64,000 nt of DNA from the NCBI RefSeq assembly GCF_001956585.1, contig NZ_MSRR01000023.1, forward strand, positions 18,598 through 82,597. The letters are read 5' to 3'. Origin of the DNA: Actinomyces naeslundii. GTDB taxonomy: Bacteria; Actinomycetota; Actinomycetes; Actinomycetales; Actinomycetaceae. Positions within the stretch are counted from its first letter, which is position 1, and every line of letters starts with the position of its first letter. Shown piece by piece: positions 17,119 to 25,292 of this stretch. The translations under genes and the position numbers were made by a program. The notes under the pieces are model-generated. The model was not told the DNA's origin. It made no database searches and was given only the letters and a program-made list of their open reading frames with translations.

Positions 17119-19965
17119 TCAGTCCATATCGGCTCGACGGCGTCGGTACGCCTGAATCATCATGCCCAGTGCCGTGATCCCCAGTACCGTTCCTCCGGCG
17201 ATGATGAAGGTGTCGGCCGCACTCCCTCCGGTGAAGGGGATGGCGGGAACCGCCGACTTGCGGTTGGAGATGTTGCCCAGCGCCACGACCTGGCCCTGAG
17301 TGGAGATGGTGATGGTGCGAGGCGTGGCGTCGAGGACGTAGCCGGTCGGCGCTTTGGTCTCAATGAGCTGGTAGGAGCCGTGGTCCAAGTCCGCTAGCTT
17401 GAAGGCGCCGGGGTTCGTATCGGTGTCCAGGCCGCCCTGGGCGCAGGTGCCTGTGCAGTCGGTGATGGTGCGGGTCTGGTCGGGTAGGGGCCTGCCGTTG
17501 GAGTCGAGAGGGGTCAGTGACCACTGGGCTCCCTTGATGGCGTTGCCCCGTTCGTCGGTCTTGGTCCAGGTGGCCGATCCTTTGATCCGGGTGTTGGTGA
17601 CCTGCCCGAGGTTGAGAGTGGGGGTCTTGTCGTCCTTGCCGGCGGCGGGTGCCGATCCGTCCAGGGTCTTGGTCAGTGTTGTCCCGGAGATGTGGTAGCC
17701 GGTCGGCGCCTGGGTCTCGGTGAGGGAGTACTCGCCCCAGGTCAGCCCGGAGACTCTGAAGAACCCGGCACGAGGGTCTTGGTCCGTCGAGTCGTTGGGG
17801 CACGTGGCCTTGCCGCCGGTGACGACGCAGTCGGCCACCTCCTTCTGGCCGTCGTTCAGTGATGCCGAGGCCAGCGTGAAGACGGCCCCTGCCAGGGGGT
17901 TGCCGGCCTCGTCGACCTTGCTCCAGACGACCTGCCCCGGCAGTGCCGTGTTGATCATCGTGCACTGCATCCACTCGCCGATGGCGAGATCCAGGGTCTT
18001 CGAGGCGGTGTCGATGGTCGACGCCGGAGTCCGGAGATCGGAGTTCGGGTGCGGTGTGCAGGTGACGGTGGCCTCGTACCCGGCGGACTTGGGCGACGAC
18101 GAGGACTCGGACAGAACCGTCTTGCCCTGGGGCAGGTAAGCGGCGTCGAAGCCGCCGGCTCCTGAGGCCGTTTTACCATTCTTGGGAGAGGCGGTGAGTG
18201 TCCAGTCATTGGCGGACAGGCCCAGGGATCCGGCCGCGGTGTTGTCCACCTGTTTGACCATGGTCAGGTTAGGCAGTTGGACCTGTACCTGGTGGTCCTC
18301 GACCTCACCGTTGAGTGCGATACCGGTGGGCTTCGGATCCTCCGCCGCCTTACCGTTGGCCGACGGGCCGGTGATGCGCAGGCGCATGAAGGTGGCTGCG
18401 CCGTTGCCGGTCAAGGTGCTTCGCTTGGCGTCCTGGGGGACGGTCCAGGTCAAAGTGGCGGTGCCTTGGTCGGAGCAGGAGGTCACCGCAGAGCGCTCGG
18501 TGGAGCTGAAAGAGCCGTCGCCGTTCCAGTCGATCCAGCCGGCGATCTTGGTGCTCCGGCCCGAGCAGGTGATCTGTTGGCTCCACTTCTTACCAATATC
18601 GGTCCAGATAACTTGGTCCCAATTGTCAGGGAGAGCGTCCTCGTCATCGATGTCGTCAGTATCGTCGCCTAAGGCGTCAGTGGTGTGGAGGACGCTGCCA
18701 TTATGGTCCGTCAGGGCACCCAGGCGCACGACTGCGGAATTGGTAGTGGCCACGTGCTCTTGATCCGCGGCCTGACTCAGGTTGTACCAATTGCCGGGGT
18801 CGCCCTCGTACGGCGTCTCGCCGCGGGCGATGTTGAGCTGTCCCGTGTCGGACAGCTCCCCACCGTTCCATGCGGGCTGGAACACGCTGCCGGCGACGCC
18901 ATAGCTCTCAGGTGCGTCGCCGTAGTCCATGTAGGAGACGATGCCGAGGGCGACGGCGCCCTTACCGCCTCCGTGGATCTCAACGTAGCCACTGCGGGTG
19001 TTGCTCAGAAGTATGACCGAAGAGGGTCCGTAACCCGTGTTGAAGAACGAGCTGCACTCGGCGTTGTCCGGGCGGAGCTTGACGCCGGACCTGTTGCCAA
19101 CAGGTGTGGAGACGGTGACCTTACCCGCCCAGGAACTCGTCTTGCACCCAGGTGTTCGGGCGGTCTCCAGTAGGCGGTAGGAGACGTCTTGGGAGCGGAT
19201 ATAGGGAATTGGGGAAACGGAGATGTACTCCTTCTGGCCGTGCGGGTTGTGCCAGCTCGAGGACTCCGCATCGGCGAAAACCATGCCCTCCATGGGAATC
19301 TCGACCTTATTGGGGAGACGTTCCAGCTGGCTCTTCGCGGGCTGGGAGGTGGAGGTGACGAGGTAGGAACTGCATTCGACCTGGAACTGGTGGGTTGAGG
19401 AGTCTTGCAGGTTGGCAATACCCAGGGGCAGGTTGGATGAGGTCACGTAGGGCCTTTTGACAGCCCCGGCCGTGTAGTTCGTACCGTCGTTATAAAGATG
19501 AGGCAGGCCATCTCCTCTCCAGCTACCCGGTTTGTATCCGATACTCAGGCCCCGATCCGTGGGTAGACCCGACTCTTTTCTCCCTACGGCAGTGGTTCGC
19601 ACATTGGATACGGTGCAACGACTGGTGCGCCACATATTGCCGGAGATCTGTGTCGGAGTCGACCAGACCACGCCGGTGCTTCCGTCAGGAAGGATCGCCG
19701 CACCTCTGCCTGCCACGGTGTTGGTCATTTCGGTCCAGTCGATCCAGTCGATCACTTGGACGAATTTTCCTGACCCCCCGGAAGGATTGCCGTGAATGGC
19801 TTCGGCCGGGGGTGCCGGAAGCGTTGCCGTGCCCAGTGCGGCAGCTATCAGAGCCAGCGCCGAGATGGCGGCACCACTCCTCAGTCTCTGACGAGACTGG
19901 TGCGCTGGTTGACGTGATGACGTCAGTTCCCTCCGGCGTGAGCGGACAAAAAGTCGGCGAAGCAT
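17119..19965 (-). CDS. Cell-wall surface protein: GEVED-type and two SpaA-like domains
   Basis: About 948 aa. A long basic N-region precedes the hydrophobic signal core (AAISALALIAAALGTATLP, cleavage near PAEA). A large N-terminal part (WIDWTEM..) is followed by a GEVED-like calcium-type domain (GWIDWNGDGSFSS...GEVEDHQVQV), a prealbumin-like repeat (NLTMVKQVDNTAAG), and two SpaA/Cna-B domains with E-box motifs LTETQAPTGY and LIETKAPTGY that support isopeptide bonds. The end has a sorting-signal layout: IPFTGG, hydrophobic helix, YRRRR. IPFTG departs from LPXTG. The ATG at 19965 has TGAGG nine bases upstream; alternatives are 19992 and a TTG at 20040. Confidence 0.8.
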   Translation of the reverse strand: MLRRLFVRSRRRELTSSRQPAHQSRQRLRSGAAISALALIAAALGTATLPAPPAEAIHGNPSGGSGKFVQVIDWIDWTEMTNTVAGRGAAILPDGSTGVVWSTPTQISGNMWRTSRCTVSNVRTTAVGRKESGLPTDRGLSIGYKPGSWRGDGLPHLYNDGTNYTAGAVKRPYVTSSNLPLGIANLQDSSTHQFQVECSSYLVTSTSQPAKSQLERLPNKVEIPMEGMVFADAESSSWHNPHGQKEYISVSPIPYIRSQDVSYRLLETARTPGCKTSSWAGKVTVSTPVGNRSGVKLRPDNAECSSFFNTGYGPSSVILLSNTRSGYVEIHGGGKGAVALGIVSYMDYGDAPESYGVAGSVFQPAWNGGELSDTGQLNIARGETPYEGDPGNWYNLSQAADQEHVATTNSAVVRLGALTDHNGSVLHTTDALGDDTDDIDDEDALPDNWDQVIWTDIGKKWSQQITCSGRSTKIAGWIDWNGDGSFSSTERSAVTSCSDQGTATLTWTVPQDAKRSTLTGNGAATFMRLRITGPSANGKAAEDPKPTGIALNGEVEDHQVQVQLPNLTMVKQVDNTAAGSLGLSANDWTLTASPKNGKTASGAGGFDAAYLPQGKTVLSESSSSPKSAGYEATVTCTPHPNSDLRTPASTIDTASKTLDLAIGEWMQCTMINTALPGQVVWSKVDEAGNPLAGAVFTLASASLNDGQKEVADCVVTGGKATCPNDSTDQDPRAGFFRVSGLTWGEYSLTETQAPTGYHISGTTLTKTLDGSAPAAGKDDKTPTLNLGQVTNTRIKGSATWTKTDERGNAIKGAQWSLTPLDSNGRPLPDQTRTITDCTGTCAQGGLDTDTNPGAFKLADLDHGSYQLIETKAPTGYVLDATPRTITISTQGQVVALGNISNRKSAVPAIPFTGGSAADTFIIAGGTVLGITALGMMIQAYRRRRADMD

Positions 19966-20304
19966 GAAGCGGTACCTCAGTCTTAGGGGCATGGGCCTTG
20001 ACACGGTAGCATCAGGGAATTCCAGGGAGACTCTGGCCAAGACCCCTGCAACTCAACAGCAATCAATATTACGGTTGAGTGTCATCAATATATCTACGTC
20101 ATCGGTCGGAAAGTAATTCTTCGGTGATCTCTCGACGCAGGCAAGCACGTGGTTTCCATAAGAAGAATCCAGTGAGGGTTTGTCGTTGCTGACACGATGT
20201 CGTGAGGAATCGTGAGACGGCCGGACTCGAAGGGCTGCGCCGTCGGACGGGACTGCTTAGGATAGGTGAGGCTCAGTTACTAAGTGGTGCAGGAGGATGA
20301 GGTC
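19966..20304. other. Divergent promoter region
   Basis: About 340 bases between the divergent surface protein and DUF364 genes. It contains AT-richer sequence around 20060-20115 suited to the minus-strand promoter and an iron-box-like sequence at 20262-20280 on the DUF364 side. No gene is seen. Confidence 0.45.
20262..20280. promoter_or_regulatory. Weak DtxR/IdeR-like iron box
   Basis: ATAGGTGAGGCTCAGTTAC matches about 13 of 19 positions of the actinobacterial iron-box consensus and lies 24 bases before the DUF364 start. By eye the right half is degenerate, so this is tentative. Confidence 0.25.
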
Positions 20305-21063
20305 ATGTCACAGCCCTGGGAGATCTACGACGCGCTTCTTGACGGACTGCCCGGCGACATCGTTGTGCGGGCGGCCGGCCAGGGGCCCCGTTGGAGCCGT
20401 GTTCTCAACTCCGCCGGCGGTGTCGGCGCGGCCTGGACCATGGATGTCCGCAGCCGCCCGGCTCTTGCGGAGGGCCCGCTGGAGGACCGCCCGCTGCGCG
20501 ATGTCGCTGCCCTGGTGAAGTCCTGGAACCTCGCCGAGGCCAGTATCGGACAGGCTGCTATCAACTCCTGGTACTCCCGTGAGGAAACGGCCGCTACCAA
20601 CGGGTTCGAGCCCACTGGGGAGGGGACCACCTGGCGCCAGGTCTTCGACCCCTACCGGGAGATGATTATCGGCAAGAAGGTCGCGGTCATCGGTCACTTC
20701 CCCTTCGCCGAGGCCGCCCTGGCGACCGCCGGGGAGTACATCTGCCTCGAGCGCAACCTTCAGCCCGGTGACTGGCCGGACAGTGCCTGCGAGTACGTCC
20801 TGCCCGAGTGCGACCTCGTCTTCATCTCCTCGTCGAGCTTCGTCAACAAGACCGCGCCCAGGCTCATCGAGCTCTCCCGACACGCGCACACCGTCCTCGT
20901 TGGTCCTTCGACGCCGCTCAACCCCGTGCTCTTCGACGCGGGCGTCGACACCATCACCGGTTTCGTCGCGGCGCGCTCCCTGTCCGAACCGGCTGCCCTG
21001 GCCGAGCTGATTCCCGCTGGTGACATCGGGCCGGGCTTCCGCGTCCACCGCCACCGGCCCTGA
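20305..21063 (+). CDS. DUF364/DUF4213 putative metal-chelation protein
   Basis: 252 aa. The N-terminal DUF4213-like part (WEIYDALLDGLPGDIVVRAAGQGPRWSRVL) is followed by the DUF364 Rossmann-like domain (GKKVAVIGHFPFAE...ISSSSFVNKTAPRLIELSRHAHTVLVGPSTPLNP). The family is named from structural work suggesting heavy-metal chelation; the true role is unsettled. The ATG at 20305 is preferred because AGGAGG lies at 20291-20296; a GTG at 20284 is open but precedes that site. It stands as a single gene. Confidence 0.8.
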   Translation: MSQPWEIYDALLDGLPGDIVVRAAGQGPRWSRVLNSAGGVGAAWTMDVRSRPALAEGPLEDRPLRDVAALVKSWNLAEASIGQAAINSWYSREETAATNGFEPTGEGTTWRQVFDPYREMIIGKKVAVIGHFPFAEAALATAGEYICLERNLQPGDWPDSACEYVLPECDLVFISSSSFVNKTAPRLIELSRHAHTVLVGPSTPLNPVLFDAGVDTITGFVAARSLSEPAALAELIPAGDIGPGFRVHRHRP

Positions 21064-21099
21064 CCGGCGGTTCGGCGCCGGTATCCGGGGCTGCCTCGC

Positions 21100-21960
21100 T
21101 CAGACCTGAATCTGATCGGGGTGGGAGCCGGTGCGCCGGCCCTGGTCCAGGGCGTTCAGAGCCGCCATCTGGGCGTCGTCGAGCGTGATACCGAAGACGT
21201 CGGCGTTGGCGGCCATACGCTCGCGATGGGTCGACTTGGGGATCACGACGAGACCGTTCTGCAGGTGCCATCGGATGATGACCTGGGCCGGGCTCGTCCC
21301 CAGGGCCTCGGCGACCTCTACGATCGTCGGCTCTGTCAGCAGCCCGCCCCGTCCCAACGGCGACCAGGACTGCGTGGCGATGCCCATCTGTGCGTGCACG
21401 GAGCGCAGCTCTGACTGGATCAACCAGGGATGAAGCTCGATCTGGTTGACTGCCGGAACCACACCTGTGGCCTCCACGATCCGGTGCAGGTGCTCGGGCT
21501 GGTAGTTGGAGACCCCGATGGCTCGCACCCGCCCGCTGTGAAGGATCTCGATCATGGTGCGCCAGGTGTCCACCAGATCGATTCCCGCGGAGTTCGCCAA
21601 GGGCCAGTGGACGAGGAACAGGTCGAGGACCTCCAGCCTCAGCGCCTTCATGGTGGCATCGAAGCTGCGCAGCGCGTCGTCGCGCCGATGGTTGGGATTG
21701 TTGAGCTTGGAAGTGATGAATAGGTCCCGGCGCGGCAGATCGCAGGCAGCGATCGCCCGTCCCACACCCGCTTCGTTGCCGTACATCTGGGCGGTGTCGA
21801 TGTGTCGGTAACCCACCTCCAGGGCGTCGTGGACGACGCGCTCGGCCTCGTCATCGGGAACCTTGTAGGTCCCCAGCCCCAGCTGGGGGATGAGCACCTC
21901 CTCCCCATTGGTTCCACGGGTCAGGGCGCTGGCGGGAACGGACAGTGCGCTCATAGGCAC
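21100..21960 (-). CDS. Aldo/keto reductase
   Basis: 286 aa (beta/alpha)8 NADPH-dependent carbonyl reductase. The catalytic tetrad is visible: Asp55 and Tyr60 (DTAQMYGNE), Lys85 (TSKLNN) and His118 (LVHWP). The family cores GYRHIDTA and IGVSNYQPEHL and the cofactor segment VIPKSTHRERM are intact. It resembles the 2,5-diketo-D-gluconate reductase group, which usually reduces small aldehydes; substrate is not deducible. It is convergent with the DUF364 gene. Confidence 0.93.
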   Translation of the reverse strand: MPMSALSVPASALTRGTNGEEVLIPQLGLGTYKVPDDEAERVVHDALEVGYRHIDTAQMYGNEAGVGRAIAACDLPRRDLFITSKLNNPNHRRDDALRSFDATMKALRLEVLDLFLVHWPLANSAGIDLVDTWRTMIEILHSGRVRAIGVSNYQPEHLHRIVEATGVVPAVNQIELHPWLIQSELRSVHAQMGIATQSWSPLGRGGLLTEPTIVEVAEALGTSPAQVIIRWHLQNGLVVIPKSTHRERMAANADVFGITLDDAQMAALNALDQGRRTGSHPDQIQV

Positions 21961-22013
21961 AGCCTACCGAGGGTGTCCGGCAGGGGTGGGTGAACATCGC
22001 GCCGAAGACGGAA

Positions 22014-22059
22014 CGACGACGGCGCCGCCCGGTCGGGAACCGGTACGGCGCCGTCGTCG
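22014..22059 (-). terminator. Terminator after DUF5324-like gene
   Basis: Perfect 14-bp stem (22014-22027 with 22046-22059) whose loop contains a second small CCGGT/ACCGG hairpin, just after the DUF5324-like stop on the minus strand. Confidence 0.65.
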
Positions 22060-22076
22060 ACGGATCTGAGTGGTCG

Positions 22077-22622
22077 TCAGGCCTGAGCGTCCTCGGGGCT
22101 GATGCCGTAGCCGCCCTCCTCCTCGGTGGAGTCGGCCCAGTACTCCTCGGCCCACGGGTCCTCGACCGGCTGGCTACGACGCCACACGACGTAGGCGCCG
22201 GCAGCGGCCGCGCCGGCGACGGCGAGCCAACCCAGGGTCTTGAGCACGCGGTGCTTCTTCTGCTTCTTCACGGGAACCTCCAATGCGGCGGACTTTGCGG
22301 CAACAGCCACGCGCTGGGCGCGCTCTGTCAGGGTACCGTCCTTACCCGCGGCGGCCTGGGCAGCCACGGCGGCGCGCTGCGCACGCGGAATGTAGTCCTC
22401 GACAACCCGATGGCGGGCCTCGTGGACCACCGGCTCCAGACGCTCCTGTGCGTCCTTGGCCCTGCGGCCCACCTCCTCAGCGGCCTTGCTCACGTGCGGG
22501 GCCGCCCACAGAGCGGCCCGCTCGGCCTGATCGACGACGGACTCGGCGAAGGCGGCAGCCTCCTTGCGCAGATGAGTAGTGTCGAGCTTCTTGTCGCAGC
22601 ATGTCTTCGTCAGGCAGGACAT
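22077..22622 (-). CDS. DUF5324-like single-pass membrane protein
   Basis: 181 aa. A long Ala/Arg/Glu-rich helical N-terminal part (VVDQAERAALWAAPHVSKAAEEVGRRAKDAQERLEPVV) precedes one membrane helix (LGWLAVAGAAAAGAYVVW) and an acidic tail. Layout and position next to cyclophilin, rhomboid and crgA genes match actinobacterial DUF5324 proteins. The ATG at 22622 is chosen for its GGGAGG ribosome site. The N-terminal CLTKTCC cysteine cluster is unusual and might bind metal or be lipid-modified. Function is unknown. Confidence 0.6.
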   Translation of the reverse strand: MSCLTKTCCDKKLDTTHLRKEAAAFAESVVDQAERAALWAAPHVSKAAEEVGRRAKDAQERLEPVVHEARHRVVEDYIPRAQRAAVAAQAAAGKDGTLTERAQRVAVAAKSAALEVPVKKQKKHRVLKTLGWLAVAGAAAAGAYVVWRRSQPVEDPWAEEYWADSTEEEGGYGISPEDAQA

Positions 22623-22789
22623 GGTCGCCTCCCAGGTCGGATACGGATAGTGACGGTCGTTGTGCAACGTGCACTAATGGTCGCACCCTCGGGCCATTGG
22701 GCCTACAAGATGTCCAGACGTTTTGCCTGGGGTGAACAGTGCCGCACACCGCTCAGGGTTCATGCCGAGAGGAGCGGGAGCGTGCCACC

Positions 22790-23320
22790 ATGGCACCTAT
22801 GGAAGCGACTCTTCACACCAACCTCGGCGATATCCGCCTGGAGCTCTACCCCGAGCAGGCACCCGAGACCGTCTCCAACTTCGTGGGACTGGCCACTGGT
22901 CAGAAGGCCTGGACGGATCCTCGCACCGGGGAAGAGTCCCACGCGCCCCTGTACGACAACGTCATCTTCCACCGCGTCATCCCCGGTTTCATGATCCAGG
23001 GCGGTGACCCGCTGGGCACCGGCACCGGCGGTCCCGGCTACGTCTTCGATGACGAGATCGATGCCTCGTTGACCTTCGCCGCTCCCTATGTCCTGGCCAT
23101 GGCCAATGCCGGCCGCCGTCTGGGCAAGGGCACCAACGGCTCGCAGTTCTTCATCACCACCGCGCCTACCGAGTGGCTTCAGGGTAAGCACACGATCTTC
23201 GGTGCCGTTACCGATGAGGCCTCCCGCGCCGTCGTCGACGCGATCTCCGCCGTTGAGACCGACCCGCGTGACCGTCCTGTCCAGGACGTCATCATCACCT
23301 CGGTGGAGGTCACCGAGTAG
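22790..23320 (+). CDS. Peptidyl-prolyl cis-trans isomerase (cyclophilin type)
   Basis: 176-aa cytoplasmic cyclophilin. The catalytic motif FHRVIPGFMIQGGDP and the substrate pocket residues GSQFFIT and HTIFGAV are complete. There is no signal peptide. The start ATG 22790 follows GGGAG; another ATG nine bases later is possible. Position upstream of rhomboid and crgA is conserved in actinobacteria. Confidence 0.95.
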   Translation: MAPMEATLHTNLGDIRLELYPEQAPETVSNFVGLATGQKAWTDPRTGEESHAPLYDNVIFHRVIPGFMIQGGDPLGTGTGGPGYVFDDEIDASLTFAAPYVLAMANAGRRLGKGTNGSQFFITTAPTEWLQGKHTIFGAVTDEASRAVVDAISAVETDPRDRPVQDVIITSVEVTE

Positions 23321-23374
23321 CCACATCGCCCGAAATAGGCCGAGTCACCAGCGCCAGGTGTGATTCGCCCCTGT

Positions 23375-23406
23375 GACGCCGCCGGGACCCGCGTCCCGGC
23401 GGCGTC
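23375..23406 (+). terminator. Terminator after cyclophilin gene
   Basis: Perfect 14-bp GC-rich stem (23375-23388 with 23393-23406), 4-base loop, followed by GTTGT. Confidence 0.7.
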
Positions 23407-23462
23407 GTTGTACTCGTTACCGCATACCGAGCTCTGTTCTCACCGCCACACAGGAGTACCCG

Positions 23463-24320
23463 ATGACCTCAACGAACTCGTTCAGCCAGCAGGCGCCGCC
23501 GGTGTGCCCCCGGCACCCGGACACGGTGGCCTACGTGCGTTGCCAGCGCTGCGAACGGCCCACCTGCTCCACCTGTCAGGTTCCCAGCACCGTGGGTGTG
23601 CACTGCGTGGACTGTGCGCGCCGGTCGCAGGCCGGTCGGCGCCAGGCGCGCACGCTGCTGGGTGGTGCCGCTGTATCCAGCACCACCATCGTCACCAAGG
23701 TGCTCATCGGCCTGTGTGTCGTTGTCTACGTCCTCCAGGTCCTCGTCCCCGGCCAAGGTGATAAGAACCTGGATGTCATGCTGGGCTTCTTCCCGGCAGC
23801 AGCAGCCTCTGAGCCCTGGCGGTTCCTGACGACCGCATTCCTTCACGCGAACTACATGCACCTCGGCTTCAACATGTGGGCATTGTGGGTACTGGGCGGT
23901 GCTCTTGAGCCGGTGCTGGGACGGTGGCGCTTCACCGCCGTCTACCTGCTCAGCGCCCTAGGTGGCTCGACGGCGATCTACTGGCTCTCCTGGCCGGAGA
24001 CCGAGGCTTGGACCACCCTGACTGTTGGCGCCTCTGGTGCGGTCTTCGGCCTGTTCTCCACCATGTTCGTGGTGCAGCGGCGCTTCGGGCGGGACACCTC
24101 AGGCATCGTGGCGCTGCTGGTGATCAACGGCGTTGTCTCCTTCCTCGGCGCCAACATCTCCTGGCAAGGGCACCTTGGCGGGCTCATCGTCGGGGGAATC
24201 GTTGCGGCGATCTATGCCTGGGCCCCCCGTGGGAAGCGGCAGTCCGTGGGGATCGCTGGAACCGCAGCGGTCCTGGTGTTGCTCGTAGGGCTCAACGTCG
24301 TACGGGCCCTCATCGCCTGA
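23463..24320 (+). CDS. Rhomboid family intramembrane serine protease
   Basis: 285 aa. The N-terminus has paired cysteine motifs (CPRHPD..YVRCQRCERPTCSTCQ..GVHCVDCARR) that form a B-box-like zinc ribbon, then six or seven membrane helices. The catalytic Ser is at residue 191 (GASGAVFG) and the His at residue 237 (WQGHLGGL), and the first-loop HANYMHLGFNMWAL motif is present. The ATG at 23463 has a GGAG site. Zinc-ribbon rhomboids of this kind are common in this actinobacterial locus; substrates are unknown. Confidence 0.93.
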   Translation: MTSTNSFSQQAPPVCPRHPDTVAYVRCQRCERPTCSTCQVPSTVGVHCVDCARRSQAGRRQARTLLGGAAVSSTTIVTKVLIGLCVVVYVLQVLVPGQGDKNLDVMLGFFPAAAASEPWRFLTTAFLHANYMHLGFNMWALWVLGGALEPVLGRWRFTAVYLLSALGGSTAIYWLSWPETEAWTTLTVGASGAVFGLFSTMFVVQRRFGRDTSGIVALLVINGVVSFLGANISWQGHLGGLIVGGIVAAIYAWAPRGKRQSVGIAGTAAVLVLLVGLNVVRALIA

Positions 24321-24377
24321 GATGTCTGCAGGGTGCCAAGGACCCGAATGACACCCTTGAAAGAACAGCGCTGTCAT

Positions 24378-24510
24378 CCATCCACACCTGGGGACACAGA
24401 TGTGGAAACACAAGGGTGTAGTTATCCACAGGTGTGTCCACACATGGGGAAAGTCGGGGTGGGTTGTGGGGACGAGGCTGTCCACTGATCCACAGGATCT
24501 CTGTGGAGTC
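24378..24510. promoter_or_regulatory. DnaA-box cluster
   Basis: Six TCCACA cores in 133 bases: forward at 24378-24386, 24422-24430 (TTATCCACA, the perfect consensus box), 24434-24442 (GTGTCCACA) and 24486-24494 (TGATCCACA); reverse at 24401-24409 and 24502-24510. The cluster lies in the 286-base space between the convergent rhomboid and crgA genes, where no gene is seen. Likely a DnaA-binding site; function not deducible. Confidence 0.6.
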
Positions 24511-24539
24511 CGCACCCCTGGGGCGCGAATGCGTACGCG

Positions 24540-24569
24540 AAGGCCCCCGAGCACCAGCTCGGGGGCCTT
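24540..24569 (-). terminator. Terminator after crgA
   Basis: Perfect 13-bp stem (AAGGCCCCCGAGC, complement at 24557-24569) with a 4-base loop between convergent genes. There is no long T tract. Confidence 0.7.
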
Positions 24570-24606
24570 GAGGCTCTCTGTTGAGCGGCGTGGACCGCTC
24601 GGAGCG

Positions 24607-25098
24607 CTACTTCCAGCGCAACAGGCCGAGGAAGCCCGACATCATGATGAGGAAGCCGATGTAGAGGTTGCCGTTGAGCAGCCAGTCGGTGGCGTGGTGC
24701 TTGGTGAAGTACGGCAGCGGGTACTGACCGTTGAACAGGTAGGTGGTGACCACCCACAGCAGCCCGATGACCATGAGCGTCACCATCGTGGGGGCGTACC
24801 AACGCGGTGAGGCGGTGTCCTTGACCTTGGTGGGTGTTCGGGAGACCCGGTTCGCCGCGGCGCGCGACTCCTCCTCAAGAGCCTTGGCCGCCTTGGCGGG
24901 GTTGCCGGAGCGCTCAGGGTGCTTCTTCGACGACGAGCTCTTCTTCGCGTCCTTGTCCTTCTTCGTGGACTTCTTAGCCGTGTCGGAGCTCTTCTCGGTG
25001 TTCTTCTTCTCGGAGCTGTTCTTGCCGGCGCTCTTCTTCGAGACCTTCTCCGAGCTCTTGTCGGCGTCGTCCTTTGTGGACTTCTTCTCCAAGGCCAC
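24607..25098 (-). CDS. crgA: Cell division protein CrgA
   Basis: 163 aa. The last 65 residues are canonical CrgA: two membrane helices (WYAPTMVTLMVIGLLWVVTTYLF and YIGFLIMMSGFLGLLRWK) joined by the GQYPLPYF loop. The N-terminal 100 residues are an unusually long Lys/Ser-rich stretch (KKSTKKDKDAKKSSSSKK), probably a disordered cytoplasmic tail. CrgA binds FtsZ-ring and cell-wall proteins and coordinates septation in actinobacteria. The GTG at 25098 is chosen because AAGGAG precedes it. Confidence 0.92.
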   Translation of the reverse strand: MALEKKSTKDDADKSSEKVSKKSAGKNSSEKKNTEKSSDTAKKSTKKDKDAKKSSSSKKHPERSGNPAKAAKALEEESRAAANRVSRTPTKVKDTASPRWYAPTMVTLMVIGLLWVVTTYLFNGQYPLPYFTKHHATDWLLNGNLYIGFLIMMSGFLGLLRWK

Positions 25099-25292
25099 CC
25101 TGGGTCTCCTTACTGGTTGGGGCTGGTGGTGTGAGGCCACCGCAATACATCCGGGCCTAGCCTAGGACATGCAGTGAAGCTTCCTCACGGTGTGCTCTGT
25201 GATACGTCCACCACTCCCGGCTGGTCACGGGCGGGGTCTGTCACCATAGACTGGCGGCTAATCCGATGATGTCTCGATCTTGAGGAGGGGCG

